A stretch of 44,409 nt of DNA, from NCBI GenBank assembly GCA_018883265.1, contig VEQK01000014.1, positions 1 to 44,409 of the forward strand, read 5' to 3'. The position numbers and the translations under genes were made by a program. The notes below the pieces were generated by a model, which was not told where the DNA came from, searched no databases, and worked only from the letters and a program-made list of their open reading frames with translations. The DNA comes from Rhodocyclaceae bacterium (GTDB lineage Bacteria; Pseudomonadota; Gammaproteobacteria; Burkholderiales; Rhodocyclaceae). Shown one piece after another: positions 24,665 to 34,025 of this stretch; position 1 is the first letter of the stretch, and each line of letters begins with the position of its first letter.

Positions 24665-25875
24665 TTAACGGCCGCTTCCCTGATTGGCAGATTGACGAGT
24701 GCCGCAAAACCGGCAAGAGCCATGTCGGCATACCACATCACATCCAGGTTGCCGATTTCGGCCATAGCGAGTCCACCCAGGTAGGCGCCAAAGAAGGCGC
24801 CGACCTGGTGCGACAGCATCGAGACACCGAAGAGCGTGGCCAGATAACGCAACCCAAAGAGTTTGCCGACAATGGCGGCGGTGGGTGGCACCGTCGCCAG
24901 CCAGGTGAATCCCAAACCAACGGCGAAGATGTAATAGGTCCATTCGGTTTTGGGTAGCAGCATGTACGCTAGAATTAGCATCGCACGACTGGCATACATG
25001 GCGAACAGAATATACTTACTGCGATAGCGTGCTACACACTGGCCGGCGTAGAGACTGCCGAAAACGTTGCTGAGCCCGATGATGGCGAGTGACCAGCTGG
25101 CCACGCTGGCCGGCAGACCGCAGAGGCTGACTTCGCCCGGGAGGTGCGTCACCAACAGCGCGATGTGAAAGCCACAGGTGAAGAAGCCCAGATTCAGCAG
25201 AAAGTAATTCGGGTTGGCAAAGGCCCCGCAGATCGTTTTTCCGAAGGGGTCGGAATCCGACAGGTTCTGAGGATGTGTGTGGATGGTTTTAATGCCGGTG
25301 AGGCGACGAATTAATGGCAGCCCCGCCAATGAAACAATCGCCATACCCCACAGCGCACCCACCCAGCCGAAGAGTTGAATCAAGCCCTGATAGATCGGTG
25401 CGCCGATAAACTGGCCGAGTGAGGCGCCGGCATTGATAACCCCCGACGCTGGGCCGCGGGCTTCTGCCGGGATGCGTTGTGCGGCGGCGCCAATCAGCAC
25501 CGAGAAGCTACTGAAGCCCGAACCGATGGCGGTGAGTAACCCGAAAGTGATGACGAGCCCCATGTCGGTCAGCAGGTAGGGGGTGAGGATGCAGCCTAGA
25601 GCAATCAGCAGGAACCCACCGGCCAACACCCTAGCTGGGCCAAAGCGATCCGAGAGAAAACCGGCGAAGGGCTGCGCCAACCCCCAGCAAAACTGTCCGA
25701 TCGCCATGGCCAGGCTGATGGCGACGATACCGATCTCGCTGACCGAGTTGATCGGGCCGATGAACAGCCCCAGGGACTGGCGGGAGCCCATATTCAACAG
25801 CAGTATGCCGGCGGCGGCCAGGGTGACGGCCATGGCATGCGGGGCGGAGAGCGCTTTGCGGATGTTGCCGAACAT
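24655..25875 (-). CDS. MFS transporter
   Basis: A 406-residue major facilitator with about 12 membrane helices. FLSDRFGPARVLAGG is the loop 2-3 signature. GFSSFSVLIGAAAQRIP, SGVINAGASLGQFIGAP and the later FGLRYLATLFGVSMLSHQVGAFFGAYLGG resemble the oxalate/formate and monocarboxylate-like branches. The substrate cannot be told. The cytoplasmic loop (about 205-225) is short and polar. Its 3' end lies within the duplicated tRNA-Val fragment. A second MFS gene ends 14 nt upstream, so both are likely co-transcribed. Confidence 0.85.
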   Translation of the reverse strand: MFGNIRKALSAPHAMAVTLAAAGILLLNMGSRQSLGLFIGPINSVSEIGIVAISLAMAIGQFCWGLAQPFAGFLSDRFGPARVLAGGFLLIALGCILTPYLLTDMGLVITFGLLTAIGSGFSSFSVLIGAAAQRIPAEARGPASGVINAGASLGQFIGAPIYQGLIQLFGWVGALWGMAIVSLAGLPLIRRLTGIKTIHTHPQNLSDSDPFGKTICGAFANPNYFLLNLGFFTCGFHIALLVTHLPGEVSLCGLPASVASWSLAIIGLSNVFGSLYAGQCVARYRSKYILFAMYASRAMLILAYMLLPKTEWTYYIFAVGLGFTWLATVPPTAAIVGKLFGLRYLATLFGVSMLSHQVGAFFGAYLGGLAMAEIGNLDVMWYADMALAGFAALVNLPIREAAVKTA

Positions 25876-25889
25876 TGCTTCTCTGGATA

Positions 25890-27074
25890 TCAGGCAGTTA
25901 TGGAACGGGGTTTATACCATAGTGGCAATAGACCCCAGAGCCCGAGAAGCGGCCCGGGAAGCAGCAGCCACGCCGTGTATATGCCTACACTTTCAACGAT
26001 GCCCGTGCCGATCTGGATCGAGATCATGGTGATCGCGAAGCCGAGCGCATTTTGCAAGGTTAATGCGCTACCGACGATTTCAGGCGGACAGGCCTTGGCA
26101 GAAAGTGCCGAGAAGTGGGGCGAGTCGGCAACGACCGCTGCGCCCCAAAACAGAAGAACCGCCATTAACCAGGACGGGGCAATCGTCGCAACGAGCGGAA
26201 AGACCGCGCAACAGAATGCGGACGATGCCAGCGCGATAGCAGCAACCCGGGCGCTGCCAATGGATTGGCTCCACCAACCGCCGAAGATACATCCCAGACT
26301 GCCAATACCGATGATCATGAATGCCAGGCCGGATAGCTCTGGTGTTCGGGGGGTCGCGAGTCCGCTGGCAATGAGCAGTGCCGGTGTCAACGTCCAGAAC
26401 GCATACAGTTCCCACTGATGACCAAAGTAGCCGAGCGCCGAGGCACGGAACTGGGGAATGGTAAATGCCGTCAGCACCCGACCCAGGCGGATCTGTGGAA
26501 CACCCGTGCTTCGGCGGAGATACGGGCCATCGCCCAAACGCCAGATCATCGCCGCCGCCAAACAGGCAAGCAGGCTGGAAACCAGGATCGTTGATTGCCA
26601 TGCCCACTCGGCGCCAGTGAGACGAATGCCGTGAGGTAGCGCCGAGCCCAGGGTCAGCATGCCGACAAGTTGGGCGAGCACGGTACCGGCGCGGTCCGGT
26701 ACCCAGCTGACGACCAGTTTCATACCGAGGGGGTAGACCCCGGCCAGGCAGAAGCCAACGGCAAATCGCAGCGGCAGGCCGCTGCTGAGGCCGTCTGCGG
26801 TCAATGCGAAGAGCCCGTTGAAGAGGGCGCCGAACAGGGCGCAAGCGGTAAAGATGCGGCTTGCTTCGAAACGGTCGGCGAGCCCACTCAGAGAAAAACT
26901 GAGGGTGCCGGCAATAAAACCGAGTTGCACGGCGTTAGTGAGCAGGCCGATATCGGCTTCACTGATACCCCAGGTCTGCATCAGACTACCGGCTGCACTG
27001 TTGGCAGAAAACCACAGCGAGGTGCCAAATAGTTGGGCGATAACGATGACAGGGACGGGTGAGCTGAAACGCAT
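25890..27074 (-). CDS. MFS transporter
   Basis: A 394-residue major facilitator with about 12 membrane helices and FSLSGLADRFEASRIF as its loop 2-3 motif. AVGFCLAGVYPLGMKLVVSWVPDRAGTVLAQLVGMLTLGSALPH and AVVADSPHFSALSAKACPPEIVGSALTLQNALGF are distinctive blocks, but I cannot link them to a substrate. It precedes the other MFS gene by 14 nt on the same strand; the two are not close copies of each other, so a recent duplication is unlikely. Confidence 0.82.
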   Translation of the reverse strand: MRFSSPVPVIVIAQLFGTSLWFSANSAAGSLMQTWGISEADIGLLTNAVQLGFIAGTLSFSLSGLADRFEASRIFTACALFGALFNGLFALTADGLSSGLPLRFAVGFCLAGVYPLGMKLVVSWVPDRAGTVLAQLVGMLTLGSALPHGIRLTGAEWAWQSTILVSSLLACLAAAMIWRLGDGPYLRRSTGVPQIRLGRVLTAFTIPQFRASALGYFGHQWELYAFWTLTPALLIASGLATPRTPELSGLAFMIIGIGSLGCIFGGWWSQSIGSARVAAIALASSAFCCAVFPLVATIAPSWLMAVLLFWGAAVVADSPHFSALSAKACPPEIVGSALTLQNALGFAITMISIQIGTGIVESVGIYTAWLLLPGPLLGLWGLLPLWYKPRSITA

Positions 27075-27271
27075 TGGCGCATCCTACCTGAAGCGGCCAC
27101 ATTATGCCGGCGCGATTGCGTACTGAAATTTTTTGCGGTTCTTGTCAGCTACCTGAAAGCATTCGGGCGGAGAGTATCTCTTTGAGGGTCAAGTTTCGGG
27201 TCAACGTTGGCCCGATTTTGTGCCTTGCGTATTTACAAAACCAGGGATTCGTTGCAGAGTCATAGAACAGT

Positions 27272-27287
27272 CGCCGTAATTACGGCG
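27272..27287. promoter_or_regulatory. Perfect 16-bp palindrome, candidate operator
   Basis: CGCCGTAATTACGGCG is an uninterrupted palindrome 51 nt before the phaB ATG. No U tract follows, so it is not a terminator. A possible promoter (TTGCAG at 27252-27257, 17 nt, CGTAAT at 27275-27280) overlaps it. A dimeric repressor is the simplest reading. Confidence 0.5.
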
Positions 27288-27337
27288 GTAAAAGCAGATT
27301 TAAAACAGTCGACAAGACGTCACCGGGAGACAGAAGT

Positions 27338-28075
27338 ATGAGCAAGCGTGTTGCCTATGTAACAGGGGGTATGGGCGGTATCGGAACCGCGATTTGTCAA
27401 CGCCTCGCCAAGGACGGCTTTACCGTTGTCGCTGGTTGTGGCCCGAATTCGCCGCGCAAGGATAAGTGGCTGGCTGACCAGAAGGCACAGGGTTACGACT
27501 TCATCGCCTCTGAAGGTAATGTGGCCGATTGGGATAGCACTGTGGCGGCCTTCGAGAAGGTCAAAAAGGAAGTCGGCGAAGTCGACGTTCTGGTGAACAA
27601 CGCGGGTATCACGCGTGACGGTATGTTTCGCAAGATGACCCGCGAAGCGTGGGACGCCGTCATCGATACCAACCTGAACTCGATGTTCAACGTTACCAAG
27701 CAGGTCGTTGATGGCATGATTGACCGTAACTGGGGTCGTATCGTCAATATCTCGTCGGTGAACGGTCAGAAGGGTCAGATGGGTCAGGTCAACTACTCGA
27801 CTGCCAAGGCCGGTATGCATGGTTTCACCATGGCCCTGGCCCAGGAAGTCGCCAGCAAGGGCGTGACGGTGAACACCGTGTCGCCGGGCTACATCGGTAC
27901 CGATATGGTCAAGGCCATTCGTGAAGATGTGCTCGAGAAGATCATCGCCGGTGTGCCGGTGAAGCGTCTGGGAACGCCGGAAGAAATCGCCTCGATCGTG
28001 TCATGGCTTGCCGGTCCGGATGGCAGCTTCTCGACGGGTGCCGACTTCTCGCTGAATGGCGGTATCCATATGTAA
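27338..28075 (+). CDS. phaB: Acetoacetyl-CoA reductase
   Basis: A 245-residue short-chain dehydrogenase that reduces acetoacetyl-CoA to (R)-3-hydroxybutyryl-CoA, normally with NADPH, for polyhydroxyalkanoate synthesis. TGGMGGIG (9-16) binds the cofactor; CGPNSPRK is typical of PhaB. NNAG is at 87-90. The triad is Ser140, Tyr153 and Lys157 (YSTAK). SPGYIGTDMV is typical too. GGGAG precedes the ATG. The gene stands alone; no phaA or phaC is in the window. FabG is the main alternative, but the length and motif set favour PhaB. Confidence 0.92.
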   Translation: MSKRVAYVTGGMGGIGTAICQRLAKDGFTVVAGCGPNSPRKDKWLADQKAQGYDFIASEGNVADWDSTVAAFEKVKKEVGEVDVLVNNAGITRDGMFRKMTREAWDAVIDTNLNSMFNVTKQVVDGMIDRNWGRIVNISSVNGQKGQMGQVNYSTAKAGMHGFTMALAQEVASKGVTVNTVSPGYIGTDMVKAIREDVLEKIIAGVPVKRLGTPEEIASIVSWLAGPDGSFSTGADFSLNGGIHM

Positions 28076-28102
28076 TGTAATCGGACTCTTCCGATCACGG
28101 TG

Positions 28103-28129
28103 AAACGGCGTCCTTGGACGCCGTTTTTT
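28103..28129 (+). terminator. phaB terminator
   Basis: AAACGGCGTC (28103-28112) and GACGCCGTTT (28117-28126) form a 10-bp stem with a CTTG loop and a run of six T. The gene on the other side converges on it. Confidence 0.92.
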
Positions 28130-28187
28130 GTTGCCTCAGAACAAGGAAGCTCTGAGCGCATTAAGCGCAACACAGCGATTGACGTAC

Positions 28188-28613
28188 TTAGAGCTTTCTT
28201 AATCGTTCTAGGTAGGCTTCGGTATCAAAGATCCCACCCGGCTGCTGCGCATGCCAGACGGTCTCGCCCAGACACTCCAGCAATCGGTGCAACGCCTCGT
28301 GTGCATCGCCCAGCTTGGCCGCCTGTTGTTCGAAGATCCCGCGAATGCCCGGCGGGGAATCGACCGAGAGTTGTTCAAGGAGCGCCATATGCAGCGAGAG
28401 GTGCAGCATCGGATTCATGGTGCCCTGTTCGGGCGTCCATTCACCGGCAAGCGCTGCTTCGGGATCGTCGAGTAAGGCGTGGTATTCCGGGTGCAGGGCG
28501 ATCACGTCTGCCGCAATGGTTTCGGCAGCATCCAGCGGTAAGTGCTCTCGTTGCTTGCGGCGCGCTTCGCAGAAGAAGTGGCGCACCTGGTCTTTGGTCG
28601 GCGTAAAAATCAT
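28188..28613 (-). CDS. DUF1841 family protein
   Basis: A 141-residue soluble protein. The family signature is clear: KDQVRHFFCEARRK, IAADVIALHPEYHALLDDPEAAL and NPMLHLSLHMALLEQLSVDSPPGIRG. Its function is not known. It starts 9 nt after nth and is probably the last gene of the rnf-nth operon. No membrane segment or cofactor motif stands out; two conserved-looking histidines lie in the HLSLHMA segment. Confidence 0.87.
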   Translation of the reverse strand: MIFTPTKDQVRHFFCEARRKQREHLPLDAAETIAADVIALHPEYHALLDDPEAALAGEWTPEQGTMNPMLHLSLHMALLEQLSVDSPPGIRGIFEQQAAKLGDAHEALHRLLECLGETVWHAQQPGGIFDTEAYLERLRKL

Positions 28614-28622
28614 GAGCGTATT

Positions 28623-29282
28623 TTACTGGCGGGCGCTGAGTTTTTTAAGCGCCGCTTTGGCTTCGGGTGCGCGGCACAGGTCCACGACCGGGCAACGTTC
28701 GCATTCGGGTTTGCGCGCTTTGCAGATATAGCGACCGAGTAGGATGAGCCAGTGGTGGGCATCGTGCAGAAATTCCGGTGGCACAGCCTTGAGGAGTTTC
28801 TGTTCAACCGCCAGTGGGGTTTTGCCCGGTGCCAGCCCCGTGCGATTGGAGACGCGGAAGATATGGGTGTCGACCGCCATGGTCGGGTGACCGAAGGCCG
28901 TGTTGAGCACCACGTTGGCGGTCTTGCGACCGACGCCGGGCAGGGCTTCGAGGGCGTCCCGGTCTTCGGGGACTTCGCCGCCATAGTTATCCCGCAGGAT
29001 CTGGCAGGTAGCAATGACGTTCTTGGATTTGGTCGGATAGAGCCCGATGGTTTTGACATAAGGTACGAGGCCTTTGACTTCAAGCGCCGCCATGGTTGCC
29101 GCATCGGGTGCGTCCTTAAAGAGTTGCCGCGTCGCCAGATTGACGCCTTTGTCGGTGGCTTGCGCCGACAAAATGACGGCAATCAGTAGCTGAAAAGTGG
29201 AGCCGTATTCGAGTTCGGTCGTCGGATGCGGGTTGGCCGCCTGCAGGCGACTGAAGAACTCGATTCGCTGCGTCTGGTTCAT
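28623..29282 (-). CDS. nth: Endonuclease III
   Basis: A 219-residue DNA glycosylase/AP lyase for oxidised pyrimidines. The helix-hairpin-helix LPGVGRKTANVV carries Lys120 and the active-site Asp is Asp138 (AVDTHIFRV). The 4Fe-4S loop has Cys187, Cys194, Cys197 and Cys203 (C-x6-C-x2-C-x5-C). These positions are the same as in E. coli Nth. It lies 9 nt after rnfE, the conserved order in many proteobacteria. Confidence 0.97.
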   Translation of the reverse strand: MNQTQRIEFFSRLQAANPHPTTELEYGSTFQLLIAVILSAQATDKGVNLATRQLFKDAPDAATMAALEVKGLVPYVKTIGLYPTKSKNVIATCQILRDNYGGEVPEDRDALEALPGVGRKTANVVLNTAFGHPTMAVDTHIFRVSNRTGLAPGKTPLAVEQKLLKAVPPEFLHDAHHWLILLGRYICKARKPECERCPVVDLCRAPEAKAALKKLSARQ

Positions 29283-29291
29283 GCGCCGGGA

Positions 29292-29981
29292 TTACTGACA
29301 ACCACCGGCAATGAGCGGGTTTGCCTGTTTGAGTGCACGTTCCGCCTGGCGTGCATCAATCCAGTTCTTTACAGCAATGATGCAGCCGAGCACGATAAAT
29401 GCGCCCGGAGGCAGGATTGCAAGTAACAGGCCCGGGTAGTCGGCTGGTAGGAGTTGCAAAGGTTGAGCACCCGGAATCACCAGGTCGATACCGCTGAACA
29501 GGGTGCCACTTCCGAGGATTTCACGAAGTGCGCCAATCAATGCAAGCGTCCATAGCATACCGACTCCCATCATGGCGCCATCGCTGGCGGCCTGCACGGG
29601 TGGGTTCTTGGCGGCAAAGGCCTCGATACGGGCGAGCACAATGCAGTTGGTAATGATGAGCGGAATAAAGATGCCGAGCACCACATAGAGGCCATGGAGG
29701 TAGGCGTTCATGAGCAGATCAACGACTGTTACAAGCGCGGCAGCAATCAGAATAAAGACCGGAATGCGGATTTCATAAGGGATGAAATGACGCAGACTCG
29801 AGACGGCAAAGTTCGAGAGCGCCATAACCAGTAGCGTCGCCAGTGACAGCATCACACCGTTGACTAGGTTGGTGGTGACGGCCAGCAGGGGGCAGAGGCC
29901 GAGAATCTGCACGAGGCTGGTGTTCTGCTTCCAGATGCCCTTTGTGGCGATATCCCTGAATTCGTCGCGTGTAATCCACAT
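29292..29981 (-). CDS. rnfE: Rnf complex subunit RnfE
   Basis: A 229-residue membrane protein with six hydrophobic helices. KGIWKQNTSLVQILGLCPLLAVTT and the GIFIPLIITNCIVLARIEAFA block are family signatures. The cysteines in these two segments (LGLCPLL, ITNC) fit the iron-sulfur site shared between RnfA and RnfE in the membrane. With RnfA, RnfD and others it moves electrons across the membrane and couples this to ion transport. It is the last rnf gene, 12 nt after rnfG. Confidence 0.95.
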   Translation of the reverse strand: MWITRDEFRDIATKGIWKQNTSLVQILGLCPLLAVTTNLVNGVMLSLATLLVMALSNFAVSSLRHFIPYEIRIPVFILIAAALVTVVDLLMNAYLHGLYVVLGIFIPLIITNCIVLARIEAFAAKNPPVQAASDGAMMGVGMLWTLALIGALREILGSGTLFSGIDLVIPGAQPLQLLPADYPGLLLAILPPGAFIVLGCIIAVKNWIDARQAERALKQANPLIAGGCQ

Positions 29982-29993
29982 GATGCGTTCCCC

Positions 29994-30680
29994 TTATCGA
30001 CCGTTCTGGCCCTTGGCAAGACCATCCTTCGCCTCGCGGGCAAACAGCGCCTGGCGGTTGGCGATCACGAACTTCTGTGCTTTGTAGATGGCTTTAATAA
30101 CTGCTCGCGGTGTGACTGTGGCGCCGGCATAGGCATCGAAGGTGCCACCGTCTTTGCGTACATGCCAGTTCTGAGCGCTCAGGCTTGCTGGAACATGATC
30201 GAACTGACTGATCCAGGGGCGCTCCTTGTTCTTGTCTTTACGAGGTTCGATGTAATCACCAAGGCCGGGGGTTTCCTTATGCTCGACTACGCGCACGCCG
30301 ATCACCTGACCCTGGGCATTAAACGCGGCTAACATCCTGATGTTGCCGCTGTAGCCGTCCGGCGCCACAACATCGAGCGCCAACGCGCTGGGTTGGCTGT
30401 TAAGACGCGCCCGGTAAACGGCACTTGGCACGGTCGTGCCCAGAGCCGGCTCTGCCGGTAAGGTGAGCGTATCAGCGAGGGGGTCATTGTCATAAAGTTT
30501 AGCGGGCAGAATCTGGTTAAGCACCGCCAATTTTTCGCTACGGGCCGATTGCTCAATGGTAGGTTTGGTAAACAGAAACGCCCATGCGAGAAACGCCGTA
30601 AAAAAAACGATGAAGGCAACCAGTGTCAATGCTGTTTCGCCGGAAACACGGAGCGCGTGCTTTTCTGCCGGCGTACTCAT
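29994..30680 (-). CDS. rnfG: Rnf complex subunit RnfG (FMN-binding)
   Basis: A 228-residue protein with one N-terminal membrane helix and a periplasmic FMN domain. FMN is attached through phosphoester to Thr188 of DAYAGATVTP; ApbE-type transferase motifs usually read DxxSGAT, and here Ala185 replaces Ser. HKETPGLGD is the other signature. Its ATG overlaps the rnfD stop (ATGA). No ApbE gene is in this window. Confidence 0.95.
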   Translation of the reverse strand: MSTPAEKHALRVSGETALTLVAFIVFFTAFLAWAFLFTKPTIEQSARSEKLAVLNQILPAKLYDNDPLADTLTLPAEPALGTTVPSAVYRARLNSQPSALALDVVAPDGYSGNIRMLAAFNAQGQVIGVRVVEHKETPGLGDYIEPRKDKNKERPWISQFDHVPASLSAQNWHVRKDGGTFDAYAGATVTPRAVIKAIYKAQKFVIANRQALFAREAKDGLAKGQNGR

Positions 30681-31783
30681 GCATTACTCCCGCGAGACTT
30701 TTCACCGAAGATCGGTGGCTGCGTGTACATGTCGATGAGGGGTACGCACATATTGAGGATGAGCACAGCGAAGGCAATGCCATCCGGAAACGCGCCAAAC
30801 ACACGGATCAGATAAGCCAGAACACCGATGGCCGCTGCAAAGATCAGTTTGCCGCGCGGCGTCGTAGCACCGCTTACGGGATCGGTGGCAATAAAGAACG
30901 CACCCAGCAGGGTGGCGCCCCCGAGAATGTGGAATAACGGATTGGCATAATGCAGCGGGTCAACGATCCAGAAGCCCAGTGCGATACTACCCATGCCGGC
31001 AATCAGTGCCATCGGGATGTGCCAGGTGATGACTTTCTGTTGCACCAGCCAGAGACCGCCAATCAGCCAGGCCAGTGTGACCCATTCCCAACCGTTACCG
31101 CCGCCCACGCCGTAGATGGTGTGATCGCGCAAAATGTTCTGAACAGTCAGGTTATCATTGCCCGTGGCAAGCCGGAGCGTTGTTTTCAGGTGATCCAGCG
31201 GGGTTGCGCCGGCCCAGGCATCAATCCGCTCCGGTAAGAAAATCGCGGTGATCTGGTCGGTGGGTGACAAGCCGCCGGCAGATAGTGGATGGGGCCACTG
31301 CGACATGATGGCCGGAAAGGAAACGATGCAGAGCGCATAGGCAACCATCGCCGGATTGAACGGATTCTGGCCAAGCCCGCCGTAGAGATGTTTGGCAACA
31401 ATGATGGCAAAAGCGCTGCCCAGCACAATCAGCCACCAGGGCCCAAGCGGTGGAAAGGAAAGGGCGATCAGCCAGGCGGTGACTACTGCGGACAGATCTG
31501 ACAGTGCCGGCTGTAGTGGACGATTACGCAACCGCAAAAAAACGGCTTCGGCTATAACGGCCGTTGTTGTGGCCAGAAGCAGTTGGACAAGGATTCCCGG
31601 ACCAAAGAGCCACGTATAGATTGCAATACCCGGTAACAGCGCCAGTAATACCTTCAGCATGATGCGTGTCACGCTGACAGGTTGAACCAGATAAGGTGAC
31701 TGGGTCAGGGTATTGGGTGTTTCGGAAGACACAATGACGTCGCAGAGTTGATCAGTGAGTGGTATCGCGGGATTTGCCGGCAT
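30677..31783 (-). CDS. rnfD: Rnf complex subunit RnfD (FMN-binding)
   Basis: A 368-residue membrane protein with about ten helices. Covalent FMN should sit on Thr307 of DPVSGATTPRG. GGLGQNPFNPAMVAYA is the other signature. The start shown overlaps the end of rnfC by 32 nt. A GTG at 31732 would avoid the overlap and shorten the protein by 17 residues; neither start has a clear ribosome site. Confidence 0.93.
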   Translation of the reverse strand: MPANPAIPLTDQLCDVIVSSETPNTLTQSPYLVQPVSVTRIMLKVLLALLPGIAIYTWLFGPGILVQLLLATTTAVIAEAVFLRLRNRPLQPALSDLSAVVTAWLIALSFPPLGPWWLIVLGSAFAIIVAKHLYGGLGQNPFNPAMVAYALCIVSFPAIMSQWPHPLSAGGLSPTDQITAIFLPERIDAWAGATPLDHLKTTLRLATGNDNLTVQNILRDHTIYGVGGGNGWEWVTLAWLIGGLWLVQQKVITWHIPMALIAGMGSIALGFWIVDPLHYANPLFHILGGATLLGAFFIATDPVSGATTPRGKLIFAAAIGVLAYLIRVFGAFPDGIAFAVLILNMCVPLIDMYTQPPIFGEKSRGSNA

Positions 31784-33422
31784 GTTTTTCGCGTTTTAGG
31801 CGCGCCCGCTCGGTTGCCGCCAGGATGGCCGCTTGCTTGGCAGTGGCGTCTAGAACAGGGTGATTGTCCATGGAAATTGGGGTCGATGCCTGATCCGGAT
31901 GACTGGAAATATCCGGTGCGGCATCCGGATCATTTGCCGGCGCAGTCTTCGGGCTGGGTGAAAGAGCCGCTGCCGACAAATCTTTGCCTTCAGCCTTGCG
32001 TGCGGCATTGGCTTTGGCCAGGCGCTCGGCCTTTTCGCGCTTTTCGCGCTCGGCACGTTCCTGACGGAATTCGTGGCGCTCTCGCGCAGCATCGGCTATC
32101 TGCTGTTCACGCTGTTCGGCCAGGATCTCACTTTTGGCAAAGCGGAAATAGTTCACCAGAGGGATGTGGCTGGGACAAACGAAGTCACAGCAGCCGCATT
32201 CAATGCAGTCAAAAAGTTTGTAATTTTCAAGTTTTTCGAACTTGGCGGAACGCGACCACCAGTAGAGCTCGAAAGGTTGCAGCTCCTGTGGGCAGGCCTG
32301 GGCGCAGCTGCCACAACGGATACAAGGCAGTTCGGCAGGTTTTGGCGGGAATAGTCCGGGGGCGTGAACGATGAGACTGTTGGTCGCTTTGATCACGGGG
32401 GCGGCGGTTGCCGGAATGCGGAAGCCCATCATCGGGCCGCCCATGATCACACCGTCCATATCAGTGCGTGGCTGTGCAAGTTTGACCAGCACATTGATCG
32501 GCATGCCGATTGGCACAGACCAGTTACGCGCTTCGCCTACTGCACCACTGATCGTGACAATGCGCGAAATCAGCGGTTCGCCATAGGTAATGGCGCGCCA
32601 TGCCGATTGTACCGTGGCCACATTGAAAACCTGGACGCCAAAATCCGTCGAGCGCCTGCTACCGGGAACTTCCTTACCGGTGAGAACACGAATGAGTTCC
32701 TTGGCGCCACCGGTCGGGTAGATGGTTGGTACGGTAACAATCTCGAGCGGCGCCTCGAGTTGTTGTTGTGCTTCTTTCAGCGCGGCGATGGCTTCGGGTT
32801 TGTTGTCCTCGATGCCGATCAGCACCTTGCCGGCGTTGAGGAGTCTGCCGAACAACAGGCTACCCTGAACGACCTCTGTCGCCTGTTCACGCATCAGGCG
32901 GTCATCGCAGGTAATGAAGGGTTCGCATTCGGCGCCGTTGATTATGAGCTGCTCGACCTGTTTGCCGCGGGGCACACTCAGTTTCACATGGCTCGGGAAG
33001 ACAGCGCCGCCCAGGCCAACGATGCCCATATCGCGCAGATAGTCGCGCACGGCATCAGGTTCGGCCTGGTCGAGATCAAAGGGGGTACGTTCAATCCACG
33101 CATCACGGCCATCGGCCTCAATGACGACACAGTCAGTCGCTAGACCGGAAGGGTGGGGAATAATGTGTGGCCCGATTTCAACGACCGTGCCTGATGTGGG
33201 CGCGTGCACTGCGGCTGAGATCCATCCGTCGGCTTCGCCGATACGCTGCCCCTTAAGAACGCGTTCGCCGACCTGAACCGTCGGGCGTGGCGTGCCGCCC
33301 ACGCTCTGATGCAGGGGCACAATATAACGCGAAGTCAGTGGGGCCTGGGCAATCGGCAGCACGGTCGATTGAGTCTTGTTCGGGTCCGGCTTGATACCGC
33401 CCTTGAAGCTGAAAAGTTTCAT
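31752..33422 (-). CDS. rnfC: Rnf complex subunit RnfC
   Basis: A 556-residue peripheral subunit thought to bind NADH and FMN. GLGGAVFPSHVK and INGAECEPFITCDDRLM are the nucleotide/flavin signatures. Two 4Fe-4S clusters are given by Cys367/370/373/377 and Cys406/409/412/416. The last 120 or so residues form a charged, probably coiled-coil extension (QREQQIADAARERHEF, then EREKREKAERLAKANAARK) and a disordered Pro/Ala/Asp tail. Such extensions are common in proteobacterial RnfC. It starts 1 nt after rnfB. Confidence 0.96.
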   Translation of the reverse strand: MKLFSFKGGIKPDPNKTQSTVLPIAQAPLTSRYIVPLHQSVGGTPRPTVQVGERVLKGQRIGEADGWISAAVHAPTSGTVVEIGPHIIPHPSGLATDCVVIEADGRDAWIERTPFDLDQAEPDAVRDYLRDMGIVGLGGAVFPSHVKLSVPRGKQVEQLIINGAECEPFITCDDRLMREQATEVVQGSLLFGRLLNAGKVLIGIEDNKPEAIAALKEAQQQLEAPLEIVTVPTIYPTGGAKELIRVLTGKEVPGSRRSTDFGVQVFNVATVQSAWRAITYGEPLISRIVTISGAVGEARNWSVPIGMPINVLVKLAQPRTDMDGVIMGGPMMGFRIPATAAPVIKATNSLIVHAPGLFPPKPAELPCIRCGSCAQACPQELQPFELYWWSRSAKFEKLENYKLFDCIECGCCDFVCPSHIPLVNYFRFAKSEILAEQREQQIADAARERHEFRQERAEREKREKAERLAKANAARKAEGKDLSAAALSPSPKTAPANDPDAAPDISSHPDQASTPISMDNHPVLDATAKQAAILAATERARLKREKHAGKSRDTTH

Positions 33423-33423
33423 C

Positions 33424-34023
33424 TCAGGCGTGCTCGCTCTGTATCGTAGCCATCACGGGAATGATCGGAATCACGCGGGATGCGGTGCCGGGTTTCTGCC
33501 ACTTCCAGGTATCGGGCGTATCGACCACGGTCACCATGTGAATGCACTCCACGGGACAGGGCGGAATGCAGAGTTCGCAGCCGGTGCAGAGATCCTCGGC
33601 AATCGTGTGCATCTGCTTGGCGGCGCCGATGATGGCATCGACCGGGCAGGCTTGGATGCACAAGGTGCAACCAATGCAGACTTTTTCATCGATGATGGCG
33701 ACCTGTTTGGGTTTCTCGATACCGTGTTCTTCTGAAAGCGGCTTATATTCTTTACCCAATAGCTCGGCCAGTTTGTGAATATTTTCATCGCCACCCGGTG
33801 GACACTGGTTGATGTCGGCTTCATCCTTGGCAATGGCTTCGGCATACGGTCGACAACCGGGAAAGCCGCATTGCCCGCATTGCGTTTGCGGGAGGATGCT
33901 GTCGATTTTGTCGACCAGCGGATCACCTTCGACCTTGAAGCGGGTTGACGCATAGCCCAGCAGGGCGCCAAGCACGACACCGCCCAGCGCCATGATGGCG
34001 ATTGCGTAGAGAATACCGTCCAT
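33424..34023 (-). CDS. rnfB: Rnf complex subunit RnfB (ferredoxin-like)
   Basis: A 199-residue protein with one N-terminal membrane helix (about residues 5-25). The first cluster has Cys49, Cys52, Cys57 and Cys74 (CGQCGFPGC). Two ferredoxin-type 4Fe-4S sites follow: Cys116/119/122/126 and Cys146/149/152/156. It accepts electrons from, or passes them to, soluble ferredoxin. The C-terminus is short. rnfA ends 2 nt upstream. Confidence 0.96.
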   Translation of the reverse strand: MDGILYAIAIMALGGVVLGALLGYASTRFKVEGDPLVDKIDSILPQTQCGQCGFPGCRPYAEAIAKDEADINQCPPGGDENIHKLAELLGKEYKPLSEEHGIEKPKQVAIIDEKVCIGCTLCIQACPVDAIIGAAKQMHTIAEDLCTGCELCIPPCPVECIHMVTVVDTPDTWKWQKPGTASRVIPIIPVMATIQSEHA

Positions 34024-34025
34024 CG

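Noticed and set aside
24655-27074. The two MFS genes as a tandem duplication
   Set aside because: They share only general MFS features, and their motifs and loops differ.
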